Assembly (NCBI RefSeq): GCF_036370855.1
Contig: NC_088099.1
Coordinates: 143,051,017-143,115,016 of the forward strand
Source of the DNA: Dromaius novaehollandiae
Taxonomy: Eukaryota > Chordata > Aves > Casuariiformes > Dromaiidae
Length of the DNA stretch: 64,000 bases
Direction: 5' to 3'
Part shown: piece after piece, positions 32,345 through 46,592 of the stretch
Layout of the letters: every line of letters starts with the position of its first letter
Numbering within the stretch: the first letter of the stretch is position 1
Notes under the pieces: model-generated
What the model was told of the DNA's origin: nothing
The model's input: only the letters and a program-made list of their open reading frames with translations
The model's database searches: none
Translations under genes and position numbers: made by a program

Positions 32345-35300
32345 TCAGAACTGTTTTACTTAGCATATTTTGATACGCCGACTCTCTGTTGCTGTCTGCC
32401 TGCCAGGTCTGTTTTGCAATCTCCCTGGAGCAAGGACTCTCCTGTTTGCTGCGCTGTCAGCGCGCCCAGCCCTCGCTTCCAGGCGCCGCACGCAGCCAGG
32501 AGCCACGTGCTTTTCCCGGGCACCAAACACAACCCCAGCACCGGCCGATTTGTACTGGCCTCGAAGGAGCTGCTGTGGCTCCCCCGGCACGACCAGGGGT
32601 TGAAGCCATCGTCCGCTGAGTTCAAAGCTGCGGCAGATGCCACCTGTTTGGGCATTGCAGTGGAGCTAAGCCATCTTAAATCTCAGGCAAGGCTGTTACC
32701 AACCAAGATGAGTCATCTATAACCAGGGCATGAGAGGTCTGGCGCTGAAGCTGAACAGTTGTCTTATAACCCAGTGATTATAGAGAAAGTCTGGCTCATA
32801 AATACATTTACAAACTCAGACCTAAGTGCTCAGGATTTGTTTTCCTGGATGCGCTGGGGCAGCTGACTGCAAGTACGCCAGGCTGCAGCTTCAGACACCC
32901 AGGCACAGCAAAACCAGTCCGTTCCCCAGCCTCAGGAGTCACGGGCTCTCGTGGGGAAAAAACAAGGAGAAATCAAGAGGCAAAAAACAAGAATCCCCCC
33001 TCCCCAGAAAGCGCTGAGAACAACGTAACTCTGGTGCCCCGAGCCCTGTGCCGGCTGCTCGGGTCCCCCCAGGCTCCCGTGGAGACTGCGGAGATGGAGG
33101 AGCTTTGGAGGGGCTCACGTCCCACCTGCCACGCGTCCCCACGAGCACTAGGGCAAGCCCGAAGCACCCAGCAAGGTGCGCAGCACGCAGCCCCCACGGG
33201 CGAGACGCAGCCAGCTGTGCTCCGACGGCCCCAGGCCTGGCTGCAGCCGTGCCGCGCGCCCGGCCGCGGAGGAAGGGGGAGCTCTGACACGAGCCGCCGC
33301 TCTCGCCGGCCGAAGCCGCGTTTGCCAGGATGGGGCTTAGCACGGGGAGCAAACGCCACCAGCCTCGCTCGCCAGCCTGCAGCAGGCAGTGGCAGACGCG
33401 CTCCGGGACGCGGCACCAGCCGCAGTGCCACGCGAGCAGCTTCCCGCTGGCCCCGGACCTCCCGCGAGCCATTGCAGTGGCTTTGGGGCCAGAAACAGCC
33501 ATTTTTTCCCAAGAGCTGGTTCAGGTGCCCAGCACGTCTCTCCCGGCTCCCTGGGCAGACTTCAGTGCAGCCGCCAGCCTCCACCCGGCTGGGCAAGGGG
33601 GAGGGCTCCTGGGGGCACTTCAGTGACACATTTCAACATGATCAGATTTTTTTTTTTACTTGCAGACTTTTTTTTGCTGTTCCGGTGGCTATTCAAAATG
33701 TCCAAAACTCGTAAGACGTTGTCCCTTCAAGCTTCTGTGGTTTGTCTCCTACTGTAACAACTTCACCTTAAACTACGTTGTCTTGCAAGATTAGAGCTCT
33801 CTATTTTTATATATATTCTACCCACACATAAACAGCCTTCGGCTTTGTCCAGCCCTGTAGCTGGACATTTCTGGGGCATGTCCACGAGAAAGACAGCGAA
33901 GAAACTGGGCACTTTTTTTATTCCCTACAGTTCACTACCATTCATCCTTTCTGCATTAATATGAGGACTGAGATTATTCATCTCATTTTTAATTTTGAAC
34001 AAGTGACTACTGATCCCAGGGGCACAGTTTAAGATAAGACACAGAAGAGGAGGGTGAAATCGAGGGCATGTGCCACTACCCATAAAGCAGCCTGTTCTGA
34101 ACTACGCTAAGCTCCCACTAGCGGACGCCCCCGGGAGGAAGCGAGAAGGCATAGTCTCAGCATTAAGTATATTGTTAATCTTTTTCAGAAGAGCTGAAGG
34201 ATCCAGCTTCTGTGCTGGGCTCTGCTGCCCGTGCAGCAAACTGATAAAAGGCAGCAGCAGAATTGTAATGACGGGGATGAAAGCTCGGTGTGTGTCGCTT
34301 GGGACCTATTTTGTGTAAAGTTTCTATATTGTACAGAAATTGTAGCAGGATGTGACAGCAAGGGCAAAACTACTACATGAGCCTGGTTTTTTTTGTTTTT
34401 TTTTTTTAAACCAGTGGTCATGGGGTTTTGCCACAGATTTCCAAAATATCCTTTCACAGAGGCTCTCTGATTGTCACATGCTCACAGGAAAAACAGCAAA
34501 CGGCTCGGGAGACATGGTGACTTGCCCGTTCCCCCTTGGTCTCCCCGGAGCTGGCGTGAGGTTTGAGTGAGCAACCGCCTCTGAAGCGCTCGGGATGGAC
34601 CGTAGGCGCAGGCACCGGCCCGCCGCCCGTGGCGGTCGCGGGAGCCCCCAGCACTGCGGCCCCCGGCAGAGGCTCCTCACGCCCGGCGCAGACAGCGGGC
34701 CCAGGTCAGCGCAGTGGAGCCCGACTCGCAGGCCCTCGTTCTTGAAGCTGGCGAGGGAATGAGAAATAAAGCTTTGATAAACTGCTAGGGACAAATCATC
34801 TGTGACCATTTTCCTTAACAAAAACGGCACCATTTCCAGCACTTACGAGGAAAGCAAAATCTAATGTCCACAGCACCGCAACGCTTTACAGGGATGGCAA
34901 AGTAATGCCAAAAAACTGTCTAAAACAATTTGCTTGCATCTTCTCCCATGCATGCCGAAAGCATGGCCTCGGCCCTGCGCTCGTCCTGAGGAACTGCTGG
35001 CTCCGCAGCCGTGGTTACTGCAGCAAGCTGCTGCAAGGGGAGCCCGCTACGCAGCGAGAGCAAGCGAGGCCAACATCACCCTAAACCCGAAGTCAAAACA
35101 AGGTTGAGAGAGGCAACAAGATCCACGTCAGGCCCAGCAAGGGATGCGGCTTCCCCACGCTCGGGCTCGCTCTGGCGTGCTGCTGGCCGAGCTGACCTGA
35201 TCCGCAGCCGGCAGTGCAGGAGGCACCGCCGACCGAAGGCAGCGGGAGCCGCAGTGCTCTGCCCGGCACGGCCGGGAGGCTGGCAGCCACCTTACCTTAC

Positions 35301-36147
35301 CGCAGCGGCTTCCGCCTCGGAGATGACTGGGAAAAAGGCGTTTAGTGACGGCCTCCGCTGGCACCGACCCCGCAGGCAGGTGGCTCCTCTGCTGGTGGCT
35401 GATCATTTATTTGCAACAGAACCAGCCAAAAGCTCGGAGAGGCCCCAGCACGTTGCGGCTCGCGGGGCCCGCTCCTCGGTGCTTCAGACAGCGCCTGCAG
35501 GACTGCAGGGATTGCTGGAACGAGCCGTCTTCGGGAGCAGCACTGCGACAGCCAGTGCTTTCCTGCTCCTGCTTCGGTAACACTGCCCGTGCAACATGAT
35601 AGTTTCCCAGTCTGGGTCTGCGTAAACAGAGTAAACATGGCCCCTGCTGCCTTTCACCTACAAGACTCTGTTGACATATTTCAGTCCTCAATGTTCTTCT
35701 GGTGCAAACCAATACCTTTCTGTGTGCGCCTACACTGAAGCTGGCAGGGCTGTGCAGTGTTCTCCTGACATATATTTGAGGCCAGATATGTTTTTGTGCT
35801 GCTGAGGGATTCAACAGGAGAAAACATTTTCAGGACATTTAACCTGTATCAAATTTTAAAGGCCTTTTATTATCATGCTCATTTATAGTTCAGTTCTGAC
35901 AACCTCCTTGCTACCCTGCTCAACACAAAATTTAGACAGACTGTATCTCAAGAACTTACCCGTTAAACAAAGCAGCAAAGGGGTAAGATAAACTGACATG
36001 TCCAGAGCAACATATGTTTTTCTAAATTCCACTGAAATGTGTTTTTGTTTGTACTTTATAGCCACAGCAAAGGAGTACTTAGAAACAACTTCAACAGGGA
36101 AAAGTTCTTGCCCTGATGTGCTAAAATAAACAAAGAATTATGGCTGA

Positions 36148-36233
36148 GATTTTCAGATCTGCCTAAGGGATTCACATGGCCAATTAAAACAAACAAAGTG
36201 AGCATCCAAATCCACCAACCATCCTTGAAAATC
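36148..36233. mobile_element. Candidate palindromic, MITE-like repeat
   Basis: GATTTTCAG at 36148 and its approximate complement CTTGAAAATC at 36224-36233 bracket about 86 bases. Inside are GCCTAAGGGATT and CATCCAAATCC, resembling an old interspersed repeat pattern of turtles and crocodilians (GATTTTCA, then CCTAAGGGA, with a mirrored half). The assignment rests on memory of the pattern and is tentative. Confidence 0.3.
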
Positions 36234-39200
36234 CTCCTGTCCCTGTGCACAGGGCCACACATATGAAAATGCATAGAACTGCATGAGCAGAACACTAACC
36301 ATTCAATTTTTCTTGGACCAAAACAAGTATTTCTAAGGATCCTGAGGATATACATACGTAGAAATGAGCTCCAATCAGTTGCAGTACCTGAAAAACGGCC
36401 TAGGTAGTCTGTCATATGATCTAATCAATACTGATCGTTTGTTTAACAGGAGTAAATACGATCAAAAGGTTTCAGAAGCCTCAAGCACCCTAACACACAG
36501 TGCCAGCGGGATTATTTAAGGGCATTTACCCCAGTTGCCAAACAGCAGTGCACTAACCAAACCCACACACTATTTGAGTTTGTGCTGGCCAGACTTGGTG
36601 CTATTAATAGTCACTGCAAACAGGGCAGCAGGCTCTGTGTATACGGGGCTGGACATAGGTCTGTTCCTAACAACTGCGGCTTCACTCTGTCATCTGTGTC
36701 ATCCTAATGCGGCCTAATAACGTTCCTGTCAGCATGGGTCACTCCCTGGTGCTTCTTTAGTTTAAAAGATACATTTCAGACATGGTCTTATTTTATGGAT
36801 GCACATACTTTAGTTTCTCAGCTTTGCCTTCCATAGGTAGGTTAACCAGGACGATACTGCATCACTGATTCCAGTATAACTGCAAGCATTCAAAATGCCA
36901 AAGATTGCTCTTACATGAAATCTGAGCCTTTAATTCACTGCGTATGAGGAAACAGATCTAAACTGCAACAGCAAACTGACAAAATGGGATACAACACAGC
37001 TCACACTGAGCAGAAAAACCCCAGGGCAGGAGAGAACGAGGGAAGCCTATCAGCTTTAGGTGTTCCCAAGACTTGGCCTCCAGAAAGGCCCTGTCTGACA
37101 AGATAGAAGACAAAGCTTTCTGGAGAATTATTATGGATGCTGCCTGCTCCAGAGAACTGTATATTTGCAGCTTAGAACCATACACAACATCTTTTGGTCT
37201 CATGAGGCTGACCTGAATTTGAGGTTAACGTCCTCAGGAGAAAGGAAACCCGAGAACTTCAGCCTCTCCGCCTTTTGTCTGTACTCTTGTTCTGGCACCG
37301 GTCCCTGCCAGCACTGACTGACCATCAGCGAGGCCGTGAGGATGGGATTTACTGCCTGTGCATCCCAATACTTGCTGTGAAAGGCTTCATACAGCAGCAG
37401 AACAAAAATGCAGAAAATGAACCCACAAAAGGCTTTGTCAGATAAGGTGAGTGAGTCACAGGAGCCCTCCAAGCCGCGTGTGGTACCGCCTGCTCCACTC
37501 ACACTCGCCTCCGCACTGGCTGGGGCCTTGCTTGGAACGGACCTGAAGGCAGTTCCTGGTAAGCACATGGTCCTCACCAGCTAGCGTGGGATGTAGCTGT
37601 TTACTGACTGATGGCTAAAACCCTTCCAGCTGCAAAGCAAACACACATACACACACAAACATTACAACATCGACGTTCCTTCTACTATGACTGGCACCAC
37701 CAAATAAATCAAAACGGTGTTCAGGAGTGGTTCCTGGAAACAAGAACTGGACACAAGCTTTCCTCTGGTAGAGACCCACCCTCCGTGTTCTGCTCAGTCT
37801 TTTGCTCGAAATCACTCACTGCAGTGGAAGCAACAACTGCAGAATCATGCCCTCTTTGTTTCCACCAAATACCAGCATTTCCTGTCTCAGTGAGATGAAA
37901 TGGCATTTTGCAAGACTTGCTTTGTCCTGCCACTAGAGCAAAACAGGCAGTTATCTTTCGACAGTGCCCATGAAAAGGCTCAACAGACTGCTGAAAATGA
38001 ACGTGTCAACCACTCTTCATTTATTCATCTCTGTGTAAAAACAGTGCTTGCTTACAAAAATCACTCCAGATTAACTCATCATCTAGGAAAACATTAAAAC
38101 AGAAAGAAAAAAAATCCAACTTCATAGAACCAAACATTTCTGGAAATAGTGAAAAATGAATGTTGACTCTCTTCTGAGAGAATGGCTCTAGTGGCAGGCA
38201 AGCCTCCTCTGAAGCTTTTCCAGGTTGCTATGCTGAACCAGCCAGAGTTTGCAGCTAACCCAAAGAGGCTGACCCAGGGCCTGTGAAGTGGCTCTGGGTG
38301 GACAGGTACATTTCCATAAAGCTAACGAGACAGACCCTCCCTACCTACGATACCCCTCGTTGCAGCCATGTCTGACAGACTACATCATGGAGCAAACGGG
38401 AAAATCAAAACTTCTGACACCGGAGAGAGGCAAACAAGCTGTTTGCTGGACAGCAGGCCTAAGAGAGGTGGGTTCCCTACAGATTTTGAGCCCCTTCTCT
38501 ACATGCCCCATCTCAGTAGCCACAGCATCCCTTTTCCTTGGTCCCCCTGCAAGATCCTCAGGCTTCTTCAGCATCTCCTAAATTTTATCCCCCAGTGCCC
38601 CACCACAATATCCCCCCTCTTCCCATAGCTTTTCCCAAGTCCCTTGGCAGTAAAGGGTGGTGGGTGCTACGGCTGGTGTGGAGGCATGTGCGTGTTTGCT
38701 GGCCACCGGCCGCCTGCATGCCGAGCAGCCAGCAAGCCCAGGAGCTCAGGGTGGGATTTGCCTCACCTTCCTTCGTCTGTCGTGGCTGTCCAGACTCCTA
38801 CTATTGGCACTGGGGATGAAGCCGGTAGAGCTCAGAGCGCAAGTCATCTCACACTGGAGAAAAAAGAAACATGCCCAAGCCCTGTGGGTTATATTAACAC
38901 GCCACTGACTATAAAAGCAGCTGCAAAGACAGACACTTGTGTTATAAGCACCTAATCTTAGACGAACCCCACCCATAGTAACTCTAAGTACACTTAAATT
39001 CGCTCTGCTGTTTGAACCAGAGAGCAACCTTGGTCCCAGAGTCAAACAGCACAAACTGGCTCGCTTCCTGACTGCTCACAGCAAGGGTCCTTCGCAGCAG
39101 ATGATCGGCATCCGGAGACGAGATGAGTGGGAGCACGCTGCCATGTGGCAGAGGTGCCAGAGCACTCCTCGCCACCCTGGGCCTCTTCGGCCTGCCTCGG

Positions 39201-42200
39201 CCTTCCCTGCCAACATGCTCACTAGCGTAGGCTACACCCCGCAGCCCTCAGCGGCTGTTTTGCACAAACGCCTGCAGAGATCTACACCCTTGCAGGTACT
39301 GACCTCATCCCTGACCATAGCTCAGCCCTTCTTCCCCTCACGGAGAAATTTTGGACCAAGGAGGCAGCAGTGACAGGTGGATTCAGACCGCTGAGGCCGT
39401 TACAGGGGTATTTGCCAGGAACTGGCCCCCACTCCTTACGAGGCACACCACTTACCGGACACTGCAGAACAGAGAACAGCCATTGCCCTTTGGAGGCTGG
39501 TAATCACTGCACATTTATGGATACCGTAACTAGCTTTACAGGGTCAGTCTGCAGGGCAGATGCTATCAGTGAGCTGCAGGACCAAGGGGTATATCTCCAG
39601 CGGTGAGCTGCACAGAGAATTGAGGGAGAGGCGAGATGCCAGCACCCTGCTGCGGTGCAGGCTGTTGCGATAGGTTGCACATTGCATAATCTATGCAGTT
39701 GCCACCTAAATCACTCCACAAGGAGCGGATGTATCAAGGCTGGGTCTTCCAGCCTGCCTCTGCCTGTGGCACTACACAACCAGCAGGCTTGGTATATACT
39801 CAAAGATACAAACACCTCCCCACTGCACTTCCGCACATAGAACATCATTGCTCCTCCAAATCCCACCACCCTACTGCTGTGTTGTTATTTGCAAGAAAGC
39901 ACCTGGGGTTGAGTTGTATTTGCAAAGCCCAGGGGTTTGGCACACCTGATGAAAAGTCTTTGGGTGAGTTCTTCTGGTCATGAAAGCAATCCCTCTGCTG
40001 GGGGTTCCCTCCCATAGGTCTCTGATGAAAAGCGATCTGCACACTGTGCGTCTGGAGGGTAAACAGGGACCTACTCTGCGGCCCAGGATCTCACACAGAA
40101 CTGAAACAGCACAATTACTCATGCTGAGCAGCTCTAAAGCAGGCTTTCACACAGGCCCTTTTTTAAAAATTTAAAGTAGCATTGCTCAATCTTTGTATTG
40201 CTGCCAAGAGACTATCTGAGCAGGAAAGCTGTGACTCTTATGACTTCTCTGTATATAAAACTCAAGGCCTGGATCTCCATGGGTTGCTAGAGTGTCCCTT
40301 CTTCCCTTAGTTCCTGTGCTGTCTTAAGAAAATAAATCTCAATTACTGATAGTGAGATGATTGCGTAACAGCATGCCAGGAGTGTGTTTTGTACCGTGAT
40401 GCCAAGGGTGCGGTATGTGAGCACAGGCGTTTGGCAAGAGGCAGCAGCAGGATATGGGAGAGCTGAAGGCCTGCTGGGACATACCGCAGGAGTGTACTGG
40501 GTGCAGAGAGCCAATGTGGGTGCAGTTTTGTCTGTATTGTATATAGAACATGTTACCTGCATTTCGTCACCTGCATTTCCCTAACCAGAAATTATTTGCT
40601 TGCTCAAATGTACACTAACATATACGCAGTGAGGATGGGATTAAGTATTAGCATCAGAGAGCAAAACTGTCAGTAGAACAATTTAATACTGCAGGAGTCC
40701 TTAATATCTCTGTCTCATCTGTCACATGTGATTGAAACTAGTCAATAGTTCAAAAATCATTAAAGGCAGGTAGGCTTAAAGAAAAGAATAGCAGGACCTT
40801 TGTTCACAAGATTTCTATCAAACTACACATATTTGGAAGTGCAGAAGCACTCTGTAACCTGTGTTAGAAGGAGAAAAGGTGGAACTGTCCCTGCTGGCTT
40901 TCATATTCCATGAATATGCCAAATGAGAGGCCCTGGCCACACCACCATCTTTCATACCTCCAGGATTTATCCCATCAGAGGAACTCCTGAAATGCAGCAG
41001 CTGTGAAGTCATCATGTAATGACTAAAATCTGTTTTCATATGAAAAGCACACAAAGTGCATCTGGAAAAACACGTATCTGATCATAGCATGGGCAGGTGG
41101 CTCTATTATTTATACAAACTCATTCGACAATGCTTAGAGGCTGTCTTATTCTCATCTTACTGGCTGACAGTTCAGCTGCTAAGGATCTGATTTTGTTAAC
41201 AGCAATTCAAATTGATCAACCGCACTTTACATAAATAGTCAAAATAAATCATGACCCCAGGAAAACTCTGAATATAATAAATATACCATTCAAAATGATA
41301 GAACGTCCAGGCTCATATGTCATCCTTGAATACAGAAAAAACTTTTAATTGTGAGTTCTGAGATTTTTCAGATTTCATCTGCAAATAAGCAATGCCACTT
41401 TCCTATATTCTTCCAGAGCTTTCCAAAGGCATCATATTCTTAAATGGGATACTTTCACATCACACGTAGAACCCAGCGACATTGCCCTTTATTTGCTTGA
41501 CCAACAAAACCACAAGCATTGCACAAGTGAAGGAAGAATACACGAGTTACTAAACAGAAGTAAACAAATGATCACACTGTGCCTGGATATTTTTATTTAC
41601 CTTGTTGAAACGGGTCAGTTTATCCAGGGTCTTGATGGAGTGAGACCACATTTCAGTTCTGTGTAAATGCAGAAAAATATGAAGCATGACCTACATGGAA
41701 AGAATCAACAAATCATCCCAATATTAACCTCTGATTTCCACCATAGAGAATTCCCAGGATTTCTTGGATCAAGACATGCAGAGAGTACGCGACTTGGCTG
41801 GTTTGACACGAGCAGACATCAGAGTTCTCTCTGACCTTCCACAAGGACAGATGGGAATCAAGGCTGTAGCTGGCACCATCGTCCTGTCCAGTGTCCTGCA
41901 AAGAAACACAGTTCTTGTGACAGCCACAGGACTCCAGGGAAGTTCTGGTTGATGTACAACCTGATCCTGCTCTACAATAAATGAATATAAGACCTCTCAC
42001 GATCTTTAGGGGGTGCTGAAACAATTATTTACTTACTCTTTCTACTCCATTTAAAATAACCATCCATTTCACAGTTTCTGTGAAACAAATACATCTCTAA
42101 CACCAGATGTTAAAAATTGCCACTGGTGTCCCATCAAAAAAAGAGGAATATGGCTCCCTACTTATTAGCTTATAGAAGCTAAGGTTTTAGGACAGAAGAG

Positions 42201-44279
42201 CAACTTAAAATTCCTACATAATTCTGCATGGCAAAGGCACAATAAGCCACAGATAACAGAGCTGTATTTCTTAAGACCAGAGTAAAATTTAGGAAATAGG
42301 AGTTTTGCCTAAGGACTGCTGGACAGGACTGAAGTTACGCAGTTGGCCAGTGATTTACCAGCCGTATTGCCAATTCTTTTCTCTAATTTATCTTCCCAGT
42401 CCCATGACAATTTAGTTTTCCACATCAAAAGAATAGGACCTGCAGGCTGAATATGTGGTTTCCTGGGAAATTTAAACTTAAGATATAGTGTAATAGGCAT
42501 ATATAAATAAATAACCCAGAAGTGTTTAAAAGTCAAAACTCGTAAACTTCTTCTTCAGAAAAAAAAAAAAGGTTGGTTTTCTCCTAAGTGGCATAAAATC
42601 ATGTCCCCAGCTTCTCTGGGAAACTGAATGAAAAATACCACCAAATTTGAACATACAGTGATAGTTCAGATGCTTCCAGTGATTTCTAAAGAAAATGAGT
42701 TTTACTGAAAACTGCTCACTTGTCAAGAAAGAATTTTCTCTTATCCGTCTTAGGCTTCATCGTAGTGTGCCAGGTTTTTCCCCCTGCCATGCAGTAACGC
42801 GAACATCAGTGCCATGAACAGCGTCTGAAGCCTTCTACTCTGCAGCACCGAGCAGGCGAGGCAGAGCCAGCACTGCTGTGACTCAGGAACAGCCACAAAC
42901 GCTCCGGAGGAAAGGGGCCATGAGCAATACTCTGTAAAATGCACGTACACAGTAACTAGGTTTCGTATCATGTAGAACGGGAGAAGAACACAATGCTGCC
43001 TAGTACTACTTCGCCTAGTAAAAAACCCTAAAATTCTTAAGTCTTAATGTTGATTACAAGCATGGTCTGTTTTTTGTCTGGTACTCTAAAAAGCAATTCC
43101 AGAACCAGGACAAAGCAGGTTTTTCCCAGGGTTGGGATGTGTGAGAAAAAGGGGATGTCAAGATGAAGGGAAGAGAATTTACAGGAGACGAGAGGAGACA
43201 AGCTGCCTTGTTATGGATGATGTGCTCCACCTCCCCCAGCTACCTGATATGTAACGCTTGGAAACTGCTGTCTCCAGAAGAGATGCTTTTCCAATCATTA
43301 ATAAATGAATGGGAGCAGAAGTACATGTGGCAGGGAAAAGAGAGCCACCCCATGCTGTGCAGCCTTCTCCTGCTCTGAACTCACTTTCTGCTGTCCCCAG
43401 CCCTCCTTCCGGCCCCCTCCCCATTCGCAGCTTGCTCCCTTCCTTCCTTCCTCTCATATTCCCTGGTTGCCACTTTGCTGCCATTTCGGAGCCGCTTCCC
43501 TTGCCAACCCCCCAGCCTCAGCTGTTTTCAGACACCCACTGCATTGCTCTGCATATGAAAATGTGCTGTCACATTTTCCAGCCTCTGAAGCAGAGATTAT
43601 TTTTGGGAGAGGTGGTTTTTGCAGTTTTCCCCTGCAGTTCACAGGCAGAGCACAGCGCAGGGTATGCTTGTGCGGGGGAAGAGGAGGGGAAGGAAATAGC
43701 AGTCCAACACACACGCGAGGCCCCTTGAAAGCCCGCACAGTTTAACCCTGTGAGGATGTTCGGGGTGTGCACTCAGAAGGGACTGTGCGGGCATGCGTGC
43801 GTGTGATGAAGCTGCTGCTGGACATGGGAGTCGAGGAGCAGGTAAATCGCCCCGCTTCTGAGGGCTGCTCTTCACCAACCCCAACTCCAGCTGCTAGAGC
43901 TGCTGCTAGAGGACTTGTCACCGACACGACAGTCGAGCCTGTCTGCAGAGGACAGGAGCAGAGACGTCCCACTCCACACCCCCGCACAAGGTCAGCTCTC
44001 TTTTCCCCCAAAGTCCCTAAACCCTGGTGCATCCCTATTCCCCCAGGCCAGCAAGGCGGTCTTCTACAGAACCCAAATTCCCTGCTAAGCACCACAACCA
44101 CCATCCTGCCCCCAGGCCAGGCCTCATTTGAAGATCTGGCTTAAAGATCCTGACAGTGGGGGGAAAAAGTAAGAGAATTTTGATCTACAATCTAGTCTCA
44201 ACCACTCTGCATGCTTTGACTGCAGCAGATAAGCAAACAACACTTAAATCCAGAGGTGGCAGCAGAAGACAAGCACTAA

Positions 44280-44950
44280 GGTGGTGGGACTAAACCCCAA
44301 AGGCCAGAGCAGAGATGGAGACTGGGAGAGGGAGGGTAAGCGGGAGGTTTACCAGGGGACCAGAAGAGCAGAGACTGATGAGAATAGCAGTTGGAGAGGG
44401 TTGCTGTGGAAATTAAAGGTGAAATGAGCTGGTTAAAAGCAGCAGACAAAAAAGGCAGTTGGGAAGGCACGGCTGGGTACATTTTGGGACAGAGTGGCTG
44501 TAGGTGTCAGTCAGGGAGGATCTAGAAATGACTAAGGAGGCGGTAGAGTGAGAATGGCAGTAGCTGGTGCAGAGCAGGCTAGGACAGGCATGCTGGGAGG
44601 AGCAACTGGGAGAGGCCGTGACAGCCTGAGAAAGCAGCCGGGCTAGCACGGGAAGCAGGGAAGGTGCACCTGCGAACCACACGAGGAAGGGAGGAGGTGC
44701 AAAGGGCACCCGCGACTGGCAACTGGCAAAGGTAAACTGTGAGGGACCAGTGGAGAAATATTACTGGGAGAGGTGTCACGAGTAGGAATGGCAGTCCTGC
44801 ATGACTTGCAGCAACAAAACAGGGGAAGACAGGGAGAGGCCTTAACAGGAGGCCAGGGCAAATATGGGCAAGAAAGGTGAGGAAAGGACAGGAGGAGAGA
44901 GAAGTAAAAAGAGCAAGAAACAGAACAAAAATACATAGGCCACCTAAAAG
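44280..44950. other. Purine-rich strand-asymmetric stretch
   Basis: The plus strand is strongly biased to G and A (many GGGAG, GAGAG and AGGAAGG strings), so the complement reads as pyrimidine-rich ORFs full of Ser, Pro, Leu and Cys. The bias explains those ORFs without a gene. Confidence 0.6.
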
Positions 44951-46553
44951 GATACCTGAAATTGTGAGCGAGTCCTATATTGCTCCTCCTCATGCGTACA
45001 CCATAGTAGGGTCCAGAGGTACTTACCAGCGTTGCATCACATCATGCTTGATACTGTACGAGCTGAGAAAGGCATGGCCACAACTCTGAGATACACACAG
45101 CAGCCTGGTTCAGTGTCCTGAAAGTAACAGGAACCCTTACGATGACTCTAAAGCGCACTTGACCCAGCAGAAACATCATTATACTAATTTCTCAAGTTTT
45201 CTTTTGGTTTTATGTGAAAATGGTTGTGTTTTCTTCAGAGCAGTTTATTTTCTCCAAAAAATCACTACAGAACCATTTTAACTTCCACAGATATTGTTGA
45301 GTCCCAACACATACTAGCAAATTTTATCATAGCAAGCAGACAAAAAACAGATGTGTTTCATACTACAGACTCTTAGTTTATATTGACAATTGTGAGTTTT
45401 TTACCACTGAAATTCTAACTTTGTTAGCAAATCATTTTTCTGGATAAGTATTATATATCTTTAAGGTTGAAAAAGCTACAAAGTTCTACCTACTTTTGGA
45501 TGTTTAAACACTGCTCAGATATGAGCATAAGCTGTTCATTTTGTGAGTGAATTTATTACCTAAAAATAATAATGTAATGTAATGCTGGTGCAACTTTTAC
45601 AGACTTAGCTTTAGCAACAATAATATGCTTTGAAAGATACTTCACAAATTTTAAGATGAAAACCAATCATCACAAAACCTGTAACAGAACACACTATAAC
45701 AGAAATCACAGAATTTCACCAAGAACTCCTGTACTAGTCTCACAGCATTTATTTAACTTGGAGTGGAGGTGGACAGATACACACACAGGTCTAGCAGTCT
45801 TTCCCCAGATGTGCCTCACGTGATGGTAAAAACTTTAGGCAAGGCAGAGTACGCTCCAGGAGTCAAGCATCCACTCTCAACAAAAATTTTTCCCACTGAT
45901 TCCCATGGGGAAAACACTAAGCCTGATGATAATAGCAAATGCATTTTCTCCTGTTAAAAGATAACTGGAGGTGTGGGATCCAGTCATTTCTAAACTGCTT
46001 CCTACTGTTAGTGAAAAGGCTTTGGGTCATCTTGAATTTCTCTTTTTTGGGAATTCCCTCTGGATAAGGCAGCTAAGCCAATCCGTTTCTCTGCAAGTAT
46101 GGCAGGGAATCTTAAGGAATCTAGCCAAAAGGCAAGCAGATACTTAGTGCAGCTACAGGTTGCATAATATAAACAGAAGATGGGAGACAGAGATTCCCCA
46201 CTGTCAAGCGGTAACAGGTTTCTCAGATACTACAATAGTGGAAGCTGCTACAACTTGAGCAGTAGAACGGAGGGGGGAGGGATCCCGCTGTCACTTCTGC
46301 GGCATGGAGGGACATAGCAGGAGAGAGTGACCCACCAGACATGCAAGTGCATAGCATCTGTACAATGTATTTGTGGAAACTGTGGAATCAAAGCAATACC
46401 AGAGAAATGTGTCTTCCTTAGAGACTAAAATTACCACTCTTTCTTCCGTCAATAAATAGATTTTTAGTTGATTAAGAATTGTTTTAAATTATTTTTTACT
46501 CTGTAATTCTTGTAATAGTTATATCCTCATTCTTCCTTCAGGCTGAAGAAACA

Positions 46554-46592
46554 GGACAGAATTGTCTGTCTGACTGAGGACAGAATTGCCTA
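46554..46592. repeat. Short direct repeat (GAGGACAGAATTG)
   Basis: GGACAGAATTG occurs twice about 25 bases apart, separated by TCTGTCTGACTGA-like sequence. It is a minor local duplication. Confidence 0.7.

Larger units (their letters stand above)
28590..35570. other. GC-rich, CpG-containing intergenic block
   Basis: The composition changes abruptly from AT-rich to GC-rich. CpG is dense around 29.22-29.40, 29.93-30.33, 33.03-33.45 and 34.55-35.30 kb, with NotI-type GCGGCCGC at 29243-29250. Several ORFs of 100-226 codons exist on both strands, but they overlap each other, are rich in Arg, Pro, Ala and Gly, and show no domain. They are best explained by few stop codons in GC-rich DNA. The block could be one or more orphan CpG islands or a lncRNA promoter. 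No protein gene can be supported. Confidence 0.5.

Noticed and set aside
32939..33757. Overlapping ORFs of 187-226 codons on both strands
   Set aside because: They occupy the same GC-rich DNA in several frames, are rich in Arg/Pro/Ala/Gly, and show no domain or splice structure.
45690..45725. CR1 LINE 3' end (ATCACAGAATTTCACC-like)
   Set aside because: The typical repeated ATTCTATGATT tail and upstream CR1 sequence are absent.
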